Shown here piece after piece: positions 11,323 through 19,829 of a stretch of 64,000 nt of DNA. Each line of letters starts with the position of its first letter. Position 1 is the stretch's first letter. Source of the stretch: Vicinamibacterales bacterium (GTDB lineage Bacteria > Acidobacteriota > Vicinamibacteria > Vicinamibacterales > Fen-181); contig DASXVO010000035.1 in assembly GCA_036504215.1 (NCBI GenBank), positions 1-64,000 on the forward strand, in the 5' to 3' direction. Below the pieces are notes generated by a model. That model did no database searches, was not told the origin of the DNA, and saw nothing but the letters and a program-made list of their open reading frames with translations. The translations under genes were made by a program, and so were the position numbers.

Positions 11323-14010
11323 ATGCGTAAGTGCTGTTTCGTCCTCCTCCTGGCGACGCTGGTCCTGATCCCGGGCGTCTGGCGACCGGCCCTCGCGGTC
11401 GCGGCTGCACAGCCTGGAACCGCGCCCGGCCCGTCCCTTCAAGCGGGCCAGGCCAAGCCGCCGGCGCCGCCACCGCAGGTCCCCTCGCAGCCTGCGGGGA
11501 CGGGACGGATACTCTGGTGCGGCCGCGAAATCGGTCCCCCCTCGAGCCTGCCCCCGTCCGGGTCTGGTCCGGTGGTCTACCTGCTGGGTGCGTGCTTTCC
11601 GGACCAGGGCGGTGTGTCGGTCATCGAGCCGGAGACCTATCTCTACTACATCCAGTTGAAGCCGAGCCGGCCGTCGACCGGGCAGTGGACGGCCTGGAAC
11701 GAGCAGACCGAGAAGACGGTCTTCGACGACTTCAAGCGCCTCTGGGGCACGAACTTCCTCGACAACCTGTCGATCGAGGTCACAGACTACCCGTTCTCGA
11801 ACGGCGTGACCGGCAAGCTGGTCGCCTACAACATGGAGGAGCGCCAGCGGGTCAAGATCGTGGACTACGAGGGTGCCAAGCACCTCGAGCAGACCAAGAT
11901 CGACGAGAAGCTGAAGGAGGAGAACGCCTCCATCCGGCTCGATTCGTTCATCGATCCCAGCCTGGTCCGGAAGGTGAAGAAAGTCGTCCTGGACATGCTG
12001 GCGGAGAAGGGCTACCAGTTCGCCACGGTGAATCCCGAGATCAAGCCGCTGCCCGGCGGCCCGAAACTCGTCAACCTCACGTTCAAGGTCGACGAGGGGC
12101 CGCAGGTGAAGATCCGGCAGGTGCAGTTCGTCGGCAACAAGGCGGTGGGGAACTTCGCGCTGACGCGCCAGATGAAGAACAACCGCGGCAAGTGGTTCCT
12201 CTCCTTCATCACCGGCCACGGCACCTACCAGGAAGCGAAATACGAAGAGGACGCCGACAAGATCGTCGGGTACTACCGCGACCACGGGTACATCGCGGCG
12301 CGTGTCGGCGATCCGGAGCTGAAGTACATCGAGGACTCCCCGAACCGGCGGACGCGGTGGGTCCAACTCCGGATCCCCATCACCGAGGGTGAGCGTTACA
12401 GAGTGGGGAATTTCACCTTCGACGGGAACAAGGTCGTGAAGTCCGAGAGCCTGCGACCGATGTTCAAGCTGAAGGCGAATGACTGGTACAGCGACAAGGC
12501 GGTCCGCAAGGGGCTCGAGAAATCACGGGAGGCGTACGGGTCGGGCGGCTACTTCGAGTTCACGGGCTACCCGGACCTCCAGCCGCGCGACGAGGCCGGG
12601 GCGGCCGCGGCGAAGGCGGCGGAGGCCGGGCAAAAGCCTGTGCCACCGCCGGTCAAGCCGGTCGTCGCGTCTCACGGCAAGGCGCCGATCGTCGATGTGA
12701 CGATGCGGATGCAGGAAGGCAAACAGTACTTCATCAACCGGATCGTCTTCGTCGGCAACACGACGACGCGCGATACCGTCGTCCGGCGGGAGATGCGGCT
12801 GTTCGAAGAGGGCGTCTTCAACACCGAGGCCTTGAAGTACTCGATCAAGCGGATCAACCAGTTGGCCTACTTCAAGCCGCTCGAGGGCGGGAAGGACGTG
12901 GACGTTCAGAAGACGCCCGGGACGGACAACAAGGTGGACGTGACGCTGAAGTTCGAGGAGCAGAACCGCAACCAGCTCACCTTCGGCGCCGGTGTCTCCC
13001 AGTTCGAGGGCTTCTTCGGCCAACTCGGCTTCCAGACCGCGAATTTCATGGGCCGCGGCGAGACCTTCGGTGTCAACCTGCAGGCCGGCTCGCGGGCACA
13101 GAACTACCAGATCTCGTTCTCAGAGCCCTATCTGTTCGACAGGGCGATGACCGGCGGCATCGACGTCTTCCGGCGCCGCATCGAGTACATCAACCAGTTC
13201 ACGCAGAAGTCCACCGGCGGCAACCTCGTGTTCGGGTTCCCGCTCAAGGACTTCACGCGCATGTTCATCAACTACAGCTATGAACATACGACCGTGACCG
13301 ACGTGAACCCGCTGTACACCGACCCGCTCGTGCTGGCATCGAACCCCTACCTGGCGGATTCGTTGTTGCTCGGGGCGAACGGCGCGCGGACGATCAGCAA
13401 GGTCGTGCCGAGCCTGGTGCACAACACGGTGGACAACCCGATTTTCCCGACGACGGGGAGACGGTATACTCTGTCTATTGATCTGGCCGGCCTCGGTGGG
13501 GACACCAATTTCTACAAGCCGATGGCGGAGGGCGTTTGGTACTTCCAGCATACCAAGCGGACCTCATTCGGCTTCAGGGCGCAGGCGGAGTACATCAGCC
13601 AGTTCAGCGGCTCGAAGGCGCTGCCGGTGTTCGAGAAACTGGCGCTCGGCGGCGAGTACAGCATCCGAGGTTTCGACATCCGGTCGATCGGACCGAAGAC
13701 CGAAACGGGGCTGGTGCTCGGGGGCAACAAGAGCCTGCTGTTCAACGCCGAGTATCTGATTTCCATTGCCGGCCCGGTGCGCCTCGTGCTGTTCTATGAC
13801 GCGGGTCAGGTGCGCGACGATGGCGAGAAGTTCTTGCTGAAGGAGTTCAAGACGTCGACCGGCGCCGAAGTCCGGTTCTTCATGCCCGTCTTGAACGTGC
13901 CGTTCCGCCTGATCTTCGCGTACGATCCGCAGCGTGACGGCATTCTGGACAACAGCTTGCAGCCGCAGAAGGCGTTCAGCTTCCGGTTCGCCGTTGGATC
14001 GACGTTCTAG
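11323..14010 (+). CDS. bamA: Outer membrane protein assembly factor BamA
   Basis: 895 aa, longer than the ~810 of E. coli BamA. A signal peptide (about 1-29) is followed by an Ala/Pro-rich stretch and two cysteines, then POTRA repeats and the Omp85 16-strand barrel. The L6 motif IRGF is at about residue 780 (YSIRGFDIRSIGP), and the protein ends in Phe, as expected for the barrel recognition signal. A low-complexity Ala/Lys/Pro insertion (about 425-455) interrupts a late POTRA domain. BamA inserts beta-barrel proteins into the outer membrane. skp and lpxA follow, the classic neighbourhood. Confidence 0.93.
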   Translation: MRKCCFVLLLATLVLIPGVWRPALAVAAAQPGTAPGPSLQAGQAKPPAPPPQVPSQPAGTGRILWCGREIGPPSSLPPSGSGPVVYLLGACFPDQGGVSVIEPETYLYYIQLKPSRPSTGQWTAWNEQTEKTVFDDFKRLWGTNFLDNLSIEVTDYPFSNGVTGKLVAYNMEERQRVKIVDYEGAKHLEQTKIDEKLKEENASIRLDSFIDPSLVRKVKKVVLDMLAEKGYQFATVNPEIKPLPGGPKLVNLTFKVDEGPQVKIRQVQFVGNKAVGNFALTRQMKNNRGKWFLSFITGHGTYQEAKYEEDADKIVGYYRDHGYIAARVGDPELKYIEDSPNRRTRWVQLRIPITEGERYRVGNFTFDGNKVVKSESLRPMFKLKANDWYSDKAVRKGLEKSREAYGSGGYFEFTGYPDLQPRDEAGAAAAKAAEAGQKPVPPPVKPVVASHGKAPIVDVTMRMQEGKQYFINRIVFVGNTTTRDTVVRREMRLFEEGVFNTEALKYSIKRINQLAYFKPLEGGKDVDVQKTPGTDNKVDVTLKFEEQNRNQLTFGAGVSQFEGFFGQLGFQTANFMGRGETFGVNLQAGSRAQNYQISFSEPYLFDRAMTGGIDVFRRRIEYINQFTQKSTGGNLVFGFPLKDFTRMFINYSYEHTTVTDVNPLYTDPLVLASNPYLADSLLLGANGARTISKVVPSLVHNTVDNPIFPTTGRRYTLSIDLAGLGGDTNFYKPMAEGVWYFQHTKRTSFGFRAQAEYISQFSGSKALPVFEKLALGGEYSIRGFDIRSIGPKTETGLVLGGNKSLLFNAEYLISIAGPVRLVLFYDAGQVRDDGEKFLLKEFKTSTGAEVRFFMPVLNVPFRLIFAYDPQRDGILDNSLQPQKAFSFRFAVGSTF

Positions 14011-14023
14011 CCCGGATGCGGGC
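14010..14023 (+). other. Small stem-loop at the end of bamA
   Basis: GCCCG-GATG-CGGGC begins at the last base of the bamA stop codon. With no T-run it is at most a weak pause or processing site before skp. Confidence 0.3.
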
Positions 14024-14100
14024 GGGTGAGTTCTGGTAGGTGTCGGTGGGTTTTCCGACGCGTTCGTGTATCACTGTCAACCGAGAAAGGGACTGCACTG

Positions 14101-14772
14101 ATGAGACGCTTTGCCGTTGCCGTGCTTCTCAGCCTGGCGCTGGGAGCCGTTCCGACGTTCGCCTTGGCCCAGGCCAAGCCCACGACGCCGCAGAAACCCG
14201 CCTCCGCTCTGGCTCCCGCGGCACAGAAGCCGGCCACGCCGTCCCCGGCACAGGCCGCTCCGCAGCCGCCGCGCCCGTTCCCCGAGGGTGCGAAGATCGC
14301 CTACATGAACATCCCGCGCATCGCCGCCGAATCGTCCGAGGGCAAGGTCTCCACGACGAGGGTGAACGCGCTGCGCGAAAAGAAGCTCGCCGAACTGAAC
14401 GCGAAGAACAAGCAGCTCGAGACGGCGCAGCAGAAGGTGAGCCAGGGCGGCAATCTCCTGAGCGAGGACGCCCGCGCCACGGCTCAGAAGGAAGTCGAGC
14501 GGATTCAGGTCGAGATCCAGCGTATGCAGCAGGACGCTGAGGCCGAGATGCAGGACCTGCAGCAGCAGTTGCAAGCGGAATTCCAGCGGAAGTTGACGCC
14601 GATCATCCAGCAGGTCGCGGTCGAGAAGGGGATCCACGTCCTCCTCAGCCAGACCGATGCCGGGATGGTGTGGGCGGACCCCGGCCTCGACCTGACCAAC
14701 GACATCATCAAGCGGTTCGACGCGGCAATGACCGGCGCCAAGCCGCCGGCCAATCCGCCGCAGGGCCAGTAG
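14101..14772 (+). CDS. skp: OmpH/Skp family periplasmic chaperone
   Basis: 223 aa from ATG 14101, with GAAAGGG about 9 nt upstream. A Sec signal peptide (about 1-23, ending FALAQA) precedes a 35-residue Ala/Pro/Lys linker. The OmpH domain starts at KIAYMNIPRIAAES. A long charged coiled coil (about residues 85-165, rich in Gln, Glu and Lys) forms the Skp tentacles. It holds unfolded outer-membrane proteins on their way to BamA, which is encoded directly upstream. The C-terminal Pro-rich tail is unremarkable. Confidence 0.88.
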   Translation: MRRFAVAVLLSLALGAVPTFALAQAKPTTPQKPASALAPAAQKPATPSPAQAAPQPPRPFPEGAKIAYMNIPRIAAESSEGKVSTTRVNALREKKLAELNAKNKQLETAQQKVSQGGNLLSEDARATAQKEVERIQVEIQRMQQDAEAEMQDLQQQLQAEFQRKLTPIIQQVAVEKGIHVLLSQTDAGMVWADPGLDLTNDIIKRFDAAMTGAKPPANPPQGQ

Positions 14773-14814
14773 CCGCGCGCGGAACGTCGCGTGTGCCGTG
14801 CTCCACTCTCTGGG

Positions 14815-14841
14815 CGGGGACCGATCCCGGGTCGGTCCCCG
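14815..14841 (+). terminator. Strong stem-loop between skp and fabZ-lpxA
   Basis: A perfect 10-bp stem, CGGGGACCGA and TCGGTCCCCG, encloses a TCCCGGG loop. It lies 36 nt before the next start. No U-run follows, so it may be a partial terminator or mRNA stabiliser that tunes expression of the downstream lipid A genes. Confidence 0.5.
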
Positions 14842-14876
14842 TCCGTGCGTACCTGCTCCCTTGATCTGACAAGACT

Positions 14877-16133
14877 GTGTTGGCCACTACCATTCCTGCG
14901 CTGCTCGACCGGCTGTGCTATCGGTATCCCTCGTACCTCGTCGACGCCATCGCGGAGCACGTGCCCGGCGAGCGGGTCGTGGCGTTCAAGAACGTCACGG
15001 TCGGCGAGGATTTCTTCCAGGGCCACTTCCCGGGTGCGCCGCTGATGCCCGGGGTGTTGATGATGGAAACGCTGGCGCAGGTGTCGGCGTTCCTGTTGCT
15101 GTACAACGAGGAACAGCGCGCCACCGCACGCGTCGTCCTGCGCGGCGTCAACGACGCCAAGTTTCGCAAGCAGATCGTGCCGGGCGACCGGGTGCGGCTC
15201 GAGGTGAACCGGCGGAAGGGGCGCGGGCCGGTGGCCCGGCTGCACGGCGTCGCGTTCGTCGACGACCAGATCGTGGCCGAGGCCGTGCTGTTGATGGCGG
15301 TGACCGAGGACGCGATCCGGGTCGACCCGACGGCGACGGTCGAGCCGGGCGCCGTCATCGGTGCGGGCACGGTGATCGGGCAGAATGCCTTCGTCGGGCG
15401 GCACGTCCGGATCGGGAAGGACTGCAAGATCGGCGCGTCCGCGGTCATCGACGGGTGGACGGAGATCGGCAACGAGAACGACGTGTCGCCGTTCGTATCG
15501 ATTGGCCTGGCACCGCAGCACCTCAAGTATGCGGGCCAGCCGACGCGGGTCGTCATCGGCGATCGAAACGTGATCCGCGAGTTCGTGACGATTCACCGCG
15601 GTACCGTCGAAGGTGGCGGTCTGACGCGGGTTGGCAGCCGGAACCTGCTGATGGCGTATGCGCACGTGGCCCACGACTGTGCGGTCGAGAACGACACGAT
15701 CCTCGGGAACGCCGCAACGCTCGGCGGCCACGTGCACGTGGAGGACTTCGCGAACATCAGCGCCTTCTCTGGCGTGCACCAGTTCTGCCGCGTCGGGAAG
15801 CACGCATTCATCGGCGGGTACTCCGTCGTCACCAAGGACGCGATGCCGTTCGCGAGGACCGTGGGCAACCGCGCGCGCATCTACGGGCTCAACACGATCG
15901 GCCTCGTTCGGCGCGGCTACTCGGTTGAGACACTGAACAAGCTCAAGCGCGCGTACCGCTACCTGCTCGTGTCGAAGCTCAATACCAGCCGCGCGGTGAG
16001 CCGGATCCAGGCCGACGAGACGCTGGTCTGTCCGGAAGTGCAGTACCTCATCGATTTCATCCGCAGCTCGCACCGTGGCGTCCTGCTGCGACGGCCGGCC
16101 CGGCGGGCCGACGAGGCAGTGGTGGATGAGTAG
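14877..16133 (+). CDS. Fused FabZ dehydratase and LpxA acyltransferase
   Basis: 418 aa in one uninterrupted frame from GTG 14877 (TTG 14880 is an alternative). Residues ~1-145 are a FabZ hot-dog domain with the catalytic His and Glu (GHFPG, H50; METLAQ, E64). Residues ~150-418 are LpxA: left-handed beta-helix hexapeptides, LKYAGQPTRVVIGDRN, TIHRGTVEGGGLT and catalytic AHVAHDC (about H263/H266), then the C-terminal helical domain. FabZ dehydrates 3-hydroxyacyl-ACP and LpxA uses the same molecule to acylate UDP-GlcNAc, so the two activities compete for one substrate. They are usually separate adjacent genes. Confidence 0.9.
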   Translation: MLATTIPALLDRLCYRYPSYLVDAIAEHVPGERVVAFKNVTVGEDFFQGHFPGAPLMPGVLMMETLAQVSAFLLLYNEEQRATARVVLRGVNDAKFRKQIVPGDRVRLEVNRRKGRGPVARLHGVAFVDDQIVAEAVLLMAVTEDAIRVDPTATVEPGAVIGAGTVIGQNAFVGRHVRIGKDCKIGASAVIDGWTEIGNENDVSPFVSIGLAPQHLKYAGQPTRVVIGDRNVIREFVTIHRGTVEGGGLTRVGSRNLLMAYAHVAHDCAVENDTILGNAATLGGHVHVEDFANISAFSGVHQFCRVGKHAFIGGYSVVTKDAMPFARTVGNRARIYGLNTIGLVRRGYSVETLNKLKRAYRYLLVSKLNTSRAVSRIQADETLVCPEVQYLIDFIRSSHRGVLLRRPARRADEAVVDE

Positions 16134-16136
16134 AAC

Positions 16137-16970
16137 ATGCGCATCGGCCTGATCGCGGGCAACGGCACCTTCCCGTTCCTGGTGCTCGACGCGGCGCGTC
16201 GCCTCGGTCACCATGTGACGATTGTCGCGGTACAGGAGGAGGCATTTCCCGAGTTGAACTCGGCGGCGGCGCACGAGCCGCAGGCCGACATCACCTGGCT
16301 CTCGCTCGGTCAACTGAGCACGTGCATCGAGACGTTCAGGGCGGCGGGCGTCACCCAAGCGGTGATGGCGGGCCAGGTGAAGCACGTCAAGATCTTCTCG
16401 GGAATCGTGCCGGACCGACTCCTCCTGTCCGTCCTCCTCCGGCTGCGTGCCCGCAATACGGACGCGTTGATCTCCGCCGTCGCCGACGTCATGCGCGATC
16501 ACGGCATCGAGTTGCTCGACTCGACCGCCTTTCTCACGCCGCTGTTGGCCCGCGCCGGCTGCCTGTCCGCCCGCCGGCCGACCGGCCAGGAAGAGGTCGA
16601 TCTGGCGTTCGGCTATCGCATGGCCGACGCCGTGGCCGGTCTCGACATCGGGCAGACGCTTGCCGTCAAAGACGCCGCCGTGGTGGCGGTCGAAGCGATG
16701 GAGGGCACCGACGAGGTGATTGCGCGGGCGGGCCGCCTTGCGGGCCCCGGCACCCGCATCGTGAAGGTGGCGAAGCCGAACCAGGATATGCGTTTCGACG
16801 TGCCCGTGATCGGTCTCGCCACGATCGAGGCGATGCGTCAGGCCGGGGCGACCGTCCTGTCGGTGGACGCGGGCAAGGCGCTCGTATTCGATCTCGACGA
16901 ACTCATTCGTGCCGCGGATGCCGGCGGGATCGCCGTCGTCGGACGGGACAGCAGCGGACCGCGCGCATAG
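16137..16970 (+). CDS. lpxI: UDP-2,3-diacylglucosamine pyrophosphatase LpxI
   Basis: 277 aa, the typical LpxI (DUF1009) length, starting 3 nt after lpxA. N-terminal [14 protein letters not shown] and the C-terminal domain with [11 protein letters not shown] and [14 protein letters not shown] match the family; the aspartates in the last motif correspond to the region of the catalytic Asp known in Caulobacter LpxI. It cleaves UDP-2,3-diacylglucosamine to lipid X, replacing LpxH in many non-enteric Gram-negatives. The position directly after lpxA supports the call. Confidence 0.92.
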   Translation: MRIGLIAGNGTFPFLVLDAARRLGHHVTIVAVQEEAFPELNSAAAHEPQADITWLSLGQLSTCIETFRAAGVTQAVMAGQVKHVKIFSGIVPDRLLLSVLLRLRARNTDALISAVADVMRDHGIELLDSTAFLTPLLARAGCLSARRPTGQEEVDLAFGYRMADAVAGLDIGQTLAVKDAAVVAVEAMEGTDEVIARAGRLAGPGTRIVKVAKPNQDMRFDVPVIGLATIEAMRQAGATVLSVDAGKALVFDLDELIRAADAGGIAVVGRDSSGPRA

Positions 16971-16977
16971 TGGACCT

Positions 16978-17922
16978 ATGACGAACTCAACCTCCGTACT
17001 CCGCGTCGCCGCCATCGGCGTTGGTCACCTCGGCCGTCACCACGCTCGGATTCTCTCAACGCTTCCCGGCGCGGACCTGGTAGGCGTGGTCGACATCAAG
17101 CCAGACCGCGCCGCGGAAATCGCCGCTGCGTGCCACTCGAAGCCGTTCACCGATTTCCACGCGCTCCTCGGCCAGGTGGATGCCGTCTCGATCGCGGTGC
17201 CGACGAATGCGCACCTCGAGGTGGCCCTGCCATTCCTCGAACAGGGGATTCCCGTCCTCGTGGAAAAGCCGCTGGCCAGATCGGTCGGGGAGGCCGATCG
17301 GCTGATCGCGGCGGCCGCCAGCAAGGGCGTGGTGCTCGCGGTCGGACACACCGAGCGACACAATCCGGCCGTGGGCGCTGCCGCGCAGTACCTTCAGGAT
17401 CCGCGGTTCATCGAGGTCCATCGGCTCGGAACATTCTCCGAGCGCAGCCTCGACATCGACGTCGTCTTCGATCTGATGATCCACGACCTCGACGTCGTGC
17501 TGTCCCTGGTGCACGGCGAGGTCGCGTCGATCGAGGCCGTGGGGGTGCCGGTCCTGACAGGGCGCGTGGATATCGCCAACGCTCGCATCCGCTTCGAGAA
17601 CGGGTGCATCGCCAATATCACGGCCAGTCGGATCAGCCGCGACCGTGTCCGGAAGATCCGCTTCTTCCAGCCCGACACGTACCTGTCAATCGACTACGCC
17701 GCGCAGGAAGTCGAGATGTACCGGCTGGTGCGCGGCACGGTGAAGCCGACGATCGAAGGTGGAAAACTCGACGTGCCCAGGGAGGAACCGCTCGCGCGCG
17801 AGCTCGCCGACTTCCTCGGCGCCGTTCGCGAGCATCGGCGTCCGCTCGTCGCGGGAGAGGACGGTCGCCGGGCGCTCGACCTCGCCCAACGGATCACCGA
17901 CCGGATGGCGGCCGGCGTATAG
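16978..17922 (+). CDS. Gfo/Idh/MocA family oxidoreductase in the lipid A cluster
   Basis: 314 aa from ATG 16978, 7 nt after lpxI. The N-terminal Rossmann domain has the GVGHLGRHH nucleotide loop (about 14-22) and the family EKPLARS motif. The C-terminal alpha/beta domain carries DLMIHDLDVVLSL with the expected catalytic-region His. Members oxidise sugars with NAD(P). Genes of this family often sit beside lpxA and lpxI. One characterised case, GnnA, oxidises UDP-GlcNAc at C3 for diamino lipid A. That is a possible role here, but no GnnB-type aminotransferase is in the window. Confidence 0.8.
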   Translation: MTNSTSVLRVAAIGVGHLGRHHARILSTLPGADLVGVVDIKPDRAAEIAAACHSKPFTDFHALLGQVDAVSIAVPTNAHLEVALPFLEQGIPVLVEKPLARSVGEADRLIAAAASKGVVLAVGHTERHNPAVGAAAQYLQDPRFIEVHRLGTFSERSLDIDVVFDLMIHDLDVVLSLVHGEVASIEAVGVPVLTGRVDIANARIRFENGCIANITASRISRDRVRKIRFFQPDTYLSIDYAAQEVEMYRLVRGTVKPTIEGGKLDVPREEPLARELADFLGAVREHRRPLVAGEDGRRALDLAQRITDRMAAGV

Positions 17923-17960
17923 AGCTGGGTCTCGCGCTCGGCGTTCCGCACTCTGGCGCC

Positions 17961-19118
17961 ATGCACATCGGCTTGAACCTCTTGCATCCGTATCCGGCGA
18001 TGGGCGGTATCTGGCACTACATCGCCAGGCTCCTCGACGCCGGCGCGGAGCCGCCTGTCGGGCATCTGTCTACTGCCTTCGTCACCACCTCCAGCCGTGC
18101 GCTGGTCCCGCCCTCGCCGCGGATTCGCGTGGAAGACCTGCGGATCCCGGGGCTCTCGCGCAGCGTCCGGGTGTTGTATGAGAACCTGGTCCTCGACAGG
18201 CAATTGAAGGCACACGGCTGCGATCTGGTACATTGGTTTGCCGCCAACCTGGGTCTCGTCGGTACCGTCCCGGCCGTCGTCAGCGTGTACGATCTCCGGG
18301 AGTACGACCGGCCCGGGAGTTTCAGTCTGGGGAAGCGCCTCTACCTGAAGATGATGCACCGTCACGTTGCGAGCGCGGCCCGCCACCTGCTGCCCATTTC
18401 CAGCACGACTGCGGGCCAACTCGCGCTGCGTTTCGGCGTGCCGGACGACCGGATGACCGTGATCCCTCCGATCGTCTCTGATATCTACTTCGACGTCGAT
18501 CGGCAGGAGGCGGAGTCGTATCGCCAGCGGCGCGGACTCCCCGGGCACTTCTGGCTCTACGTCTCCGATTTTCGGCCGTACAAGAACCATGCCGCCCTCG
18601 TGGACGCCTATGCGGAGCTGACACGTCGGTGCCGGGCGTGGCCGTTGGCCCTTCGCGGGGAAGGGGCCCTCGGCATGACCGAGACGTTGGCGCGGGCCCG
18701 GCAGTTGGGGGTTGCCGACCGCGTTCGGATTCTGGACCCCGTGCCGGAGAACGAGATGCCCTACCTCTACGCGACCGCCTCGGCGCTCGTGTTCCCGTCA
18801 CTCTACGAAGGGAGCGGAATGCCGCTGCTGGAGGCCCAGGCCGTCGGGTGTCCGATTCTGTCCTCGTCGATCGCGGCCTTGCGGGAATCCGCTGGCGACG
18901 CCGCAGTGTGGATGGATGCGGACGACGCGAGTTCGATCGCGGCGGGGATGGAGCGGTTCCAGGCGGACGGCGATCGCCGTGAGGCCTGTGCAGGACTCGG
19001 AAGACGCCGTGCCGAGCGGTGGCGGGCGCCTGTGGTCGCGAACCTCCTGTGGCAGGCGTACGCGAAGGCCGCGCGCGCTGCGGCGGGTCCGGATCCCAGG
19101 AGAGGCGTGGCATCGTGA
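17961..19118 (+). CDS. Family 4-type (GT-B) glycosyltransferase
   Basis: 385 aa from ATG 17961. The frame is open upstream inside the previous gene, but the GT-B N-terminus (MHIGLNLLHPYPAMGGIWHY) begins here. The C-terminal donor domain has the EX7E motif in EGSGMPLLEAQAVG, typical of retaining GT4-family enzymes using nucleotide-sugars. It would act at the cytoplasmic membrane face on a glycan or lipid acceptor that cannot be named. Its stop overlaps the GTG start of the MenG/UbiE gene. Confidence 0.85.
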   Translation: MHIGLNLLHPYPAMGGIWHYIARLLDAGAEPPVGHLSTAFVTTSSRALVPPSPRIRVEDLRIPGLSRSVRVLYENLVLDRQLKAHGCDLVHWFAANLGLVGTVPAVVSVYDLREYDRPGSFSLGKRLYLKMMHRHVASAARHLLPISSTTAGQLALRFGVPDDRMTVIPPIVSDIYFDVDRQEAESYRQRRGLPGHFWLYVSDFRPYKNHAALVDAYAELTRRCRAWPLALRGEGALGMTETLARARQLGVADRVRILDPVPENEMPYLYATASALVFPSLYEGSGMPLLEAQAVGCPILSSSIAALRESAGDAAVWMDADDASSIAAGMERFQADGDRREACAGLGRRRAERWRAPVVANLLWQAYAKAARAAAGPDPRRGVAS

Positions 19119-19822
19119 TCGACAAGCGCCCGACGCGCGTCGCGTCGATGTTCGACGCGATTGCCGCACGCTACGATTTCCTGAACCACCTTCTCAGTGT
19201 CGGTCTCGATCGGCGATGGCGCACGCAAGCCATCCGTTCGCTGCACCTCACCGGCCGGGAGACCGTGCTCGATGTCTGCACGGGCACTGGCGACGTGGCG
19301 CTCGCGGCGCTCCGGGCTCGTCCTGGGGCCGCTCGTGTGGTCGGCGTCGATTTTGCGGGTGAGATGCTTCGCCACGCGATCGGAAAGACGAGAGAGCCCC
19401 GGGTCGCCGGGCGGATCTGGCTGGTGCGCGGCGATGCGACCCGCCTGCCCGTGCCGACGTCCTCCATGGACGCGGCGACGGTTGCGTTCGGGATTCGCAA
19501 CGTCGAGGAACCGGGGCGAGCGCTGCTAGAGATGTTCCGAGTCCTGCGGACCGGCGGCCGTCTCGCGATTCTCGAATTCAGCATCCCGCGCCCGGCCGTC
19601 ATCCGGGCTATCTACCTGCCGTACTTTCGCGATGTCCTCCCCCGCATCGGCCGACTCGTGTCCGGTCACCTGACGGCCTACACGTACCTGCCAGCGTCGG
19701 TCGGCGCCTTCATCCCGTCGGACGTCATGCTGAGCCTGATGCAGGAGTGCGGCTTCACCGAGGTACGCGCGAGGGCACTGACCTTCGGCGTGGTGACGCT
19801 GTACACGGGGGGAAAACCGTAG
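19115..19822 (+). CDS. MenG/UbiE demethyl(mena/ubi)quinone methyltransferase
   Basis: 235 aa from GTG 19115, overlapping the upstream stop as GTGA and preceded by AGGAGAG at 19099-19105. SAM motif I is VLDVCTGTGDVALA. The family-specific stretches include FDAIAARYDFLNHLLS, AFGIRNVEEP and LEFSIPRP. It C-methylates the quinone ring in the last or penultimate step of menaquinone or ubiquinone synthesis. Which quinone is made cannot be told from this gene alone. Confidence 0.9.
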   Translation: MIDKRPTRVASMFDAIAARYDFLNHLLSVGLDRRWRTQAIRSLHLTGRETVLDVCTGTGDVALAALRARPGAARVVGVDFAGEMLRHAIGKTREPRVAGRIWLVRGDATRLPVPTSSMDAATVAFGIRNVEEPGRALLEMFRVLRTGGRLAILEFSIPRPAVIRAIYLPYFRDVLPRIGRLVSGHLTAYTYLPASVGAFIPSDVMLSLMQECGFTEVRARALTFGVVTLYTGGKP

Positions 19823-19829
19823 CAAGGCC

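Noticed and set aside
9604-12366. A 920-codon open frame on the minus strand
   Set aside because: It is antisense to clpC and bamA, has no family match, and its Arg/Leu/Asp-rich, low-lysine composition is the mirror of GC-biased codons in those genes.
14505-17015. An 836-codon minus-strand frame
   Set aside because: Antisense to skp, fabZ-lpxA and lpxI; no domain and the same mirror composition.
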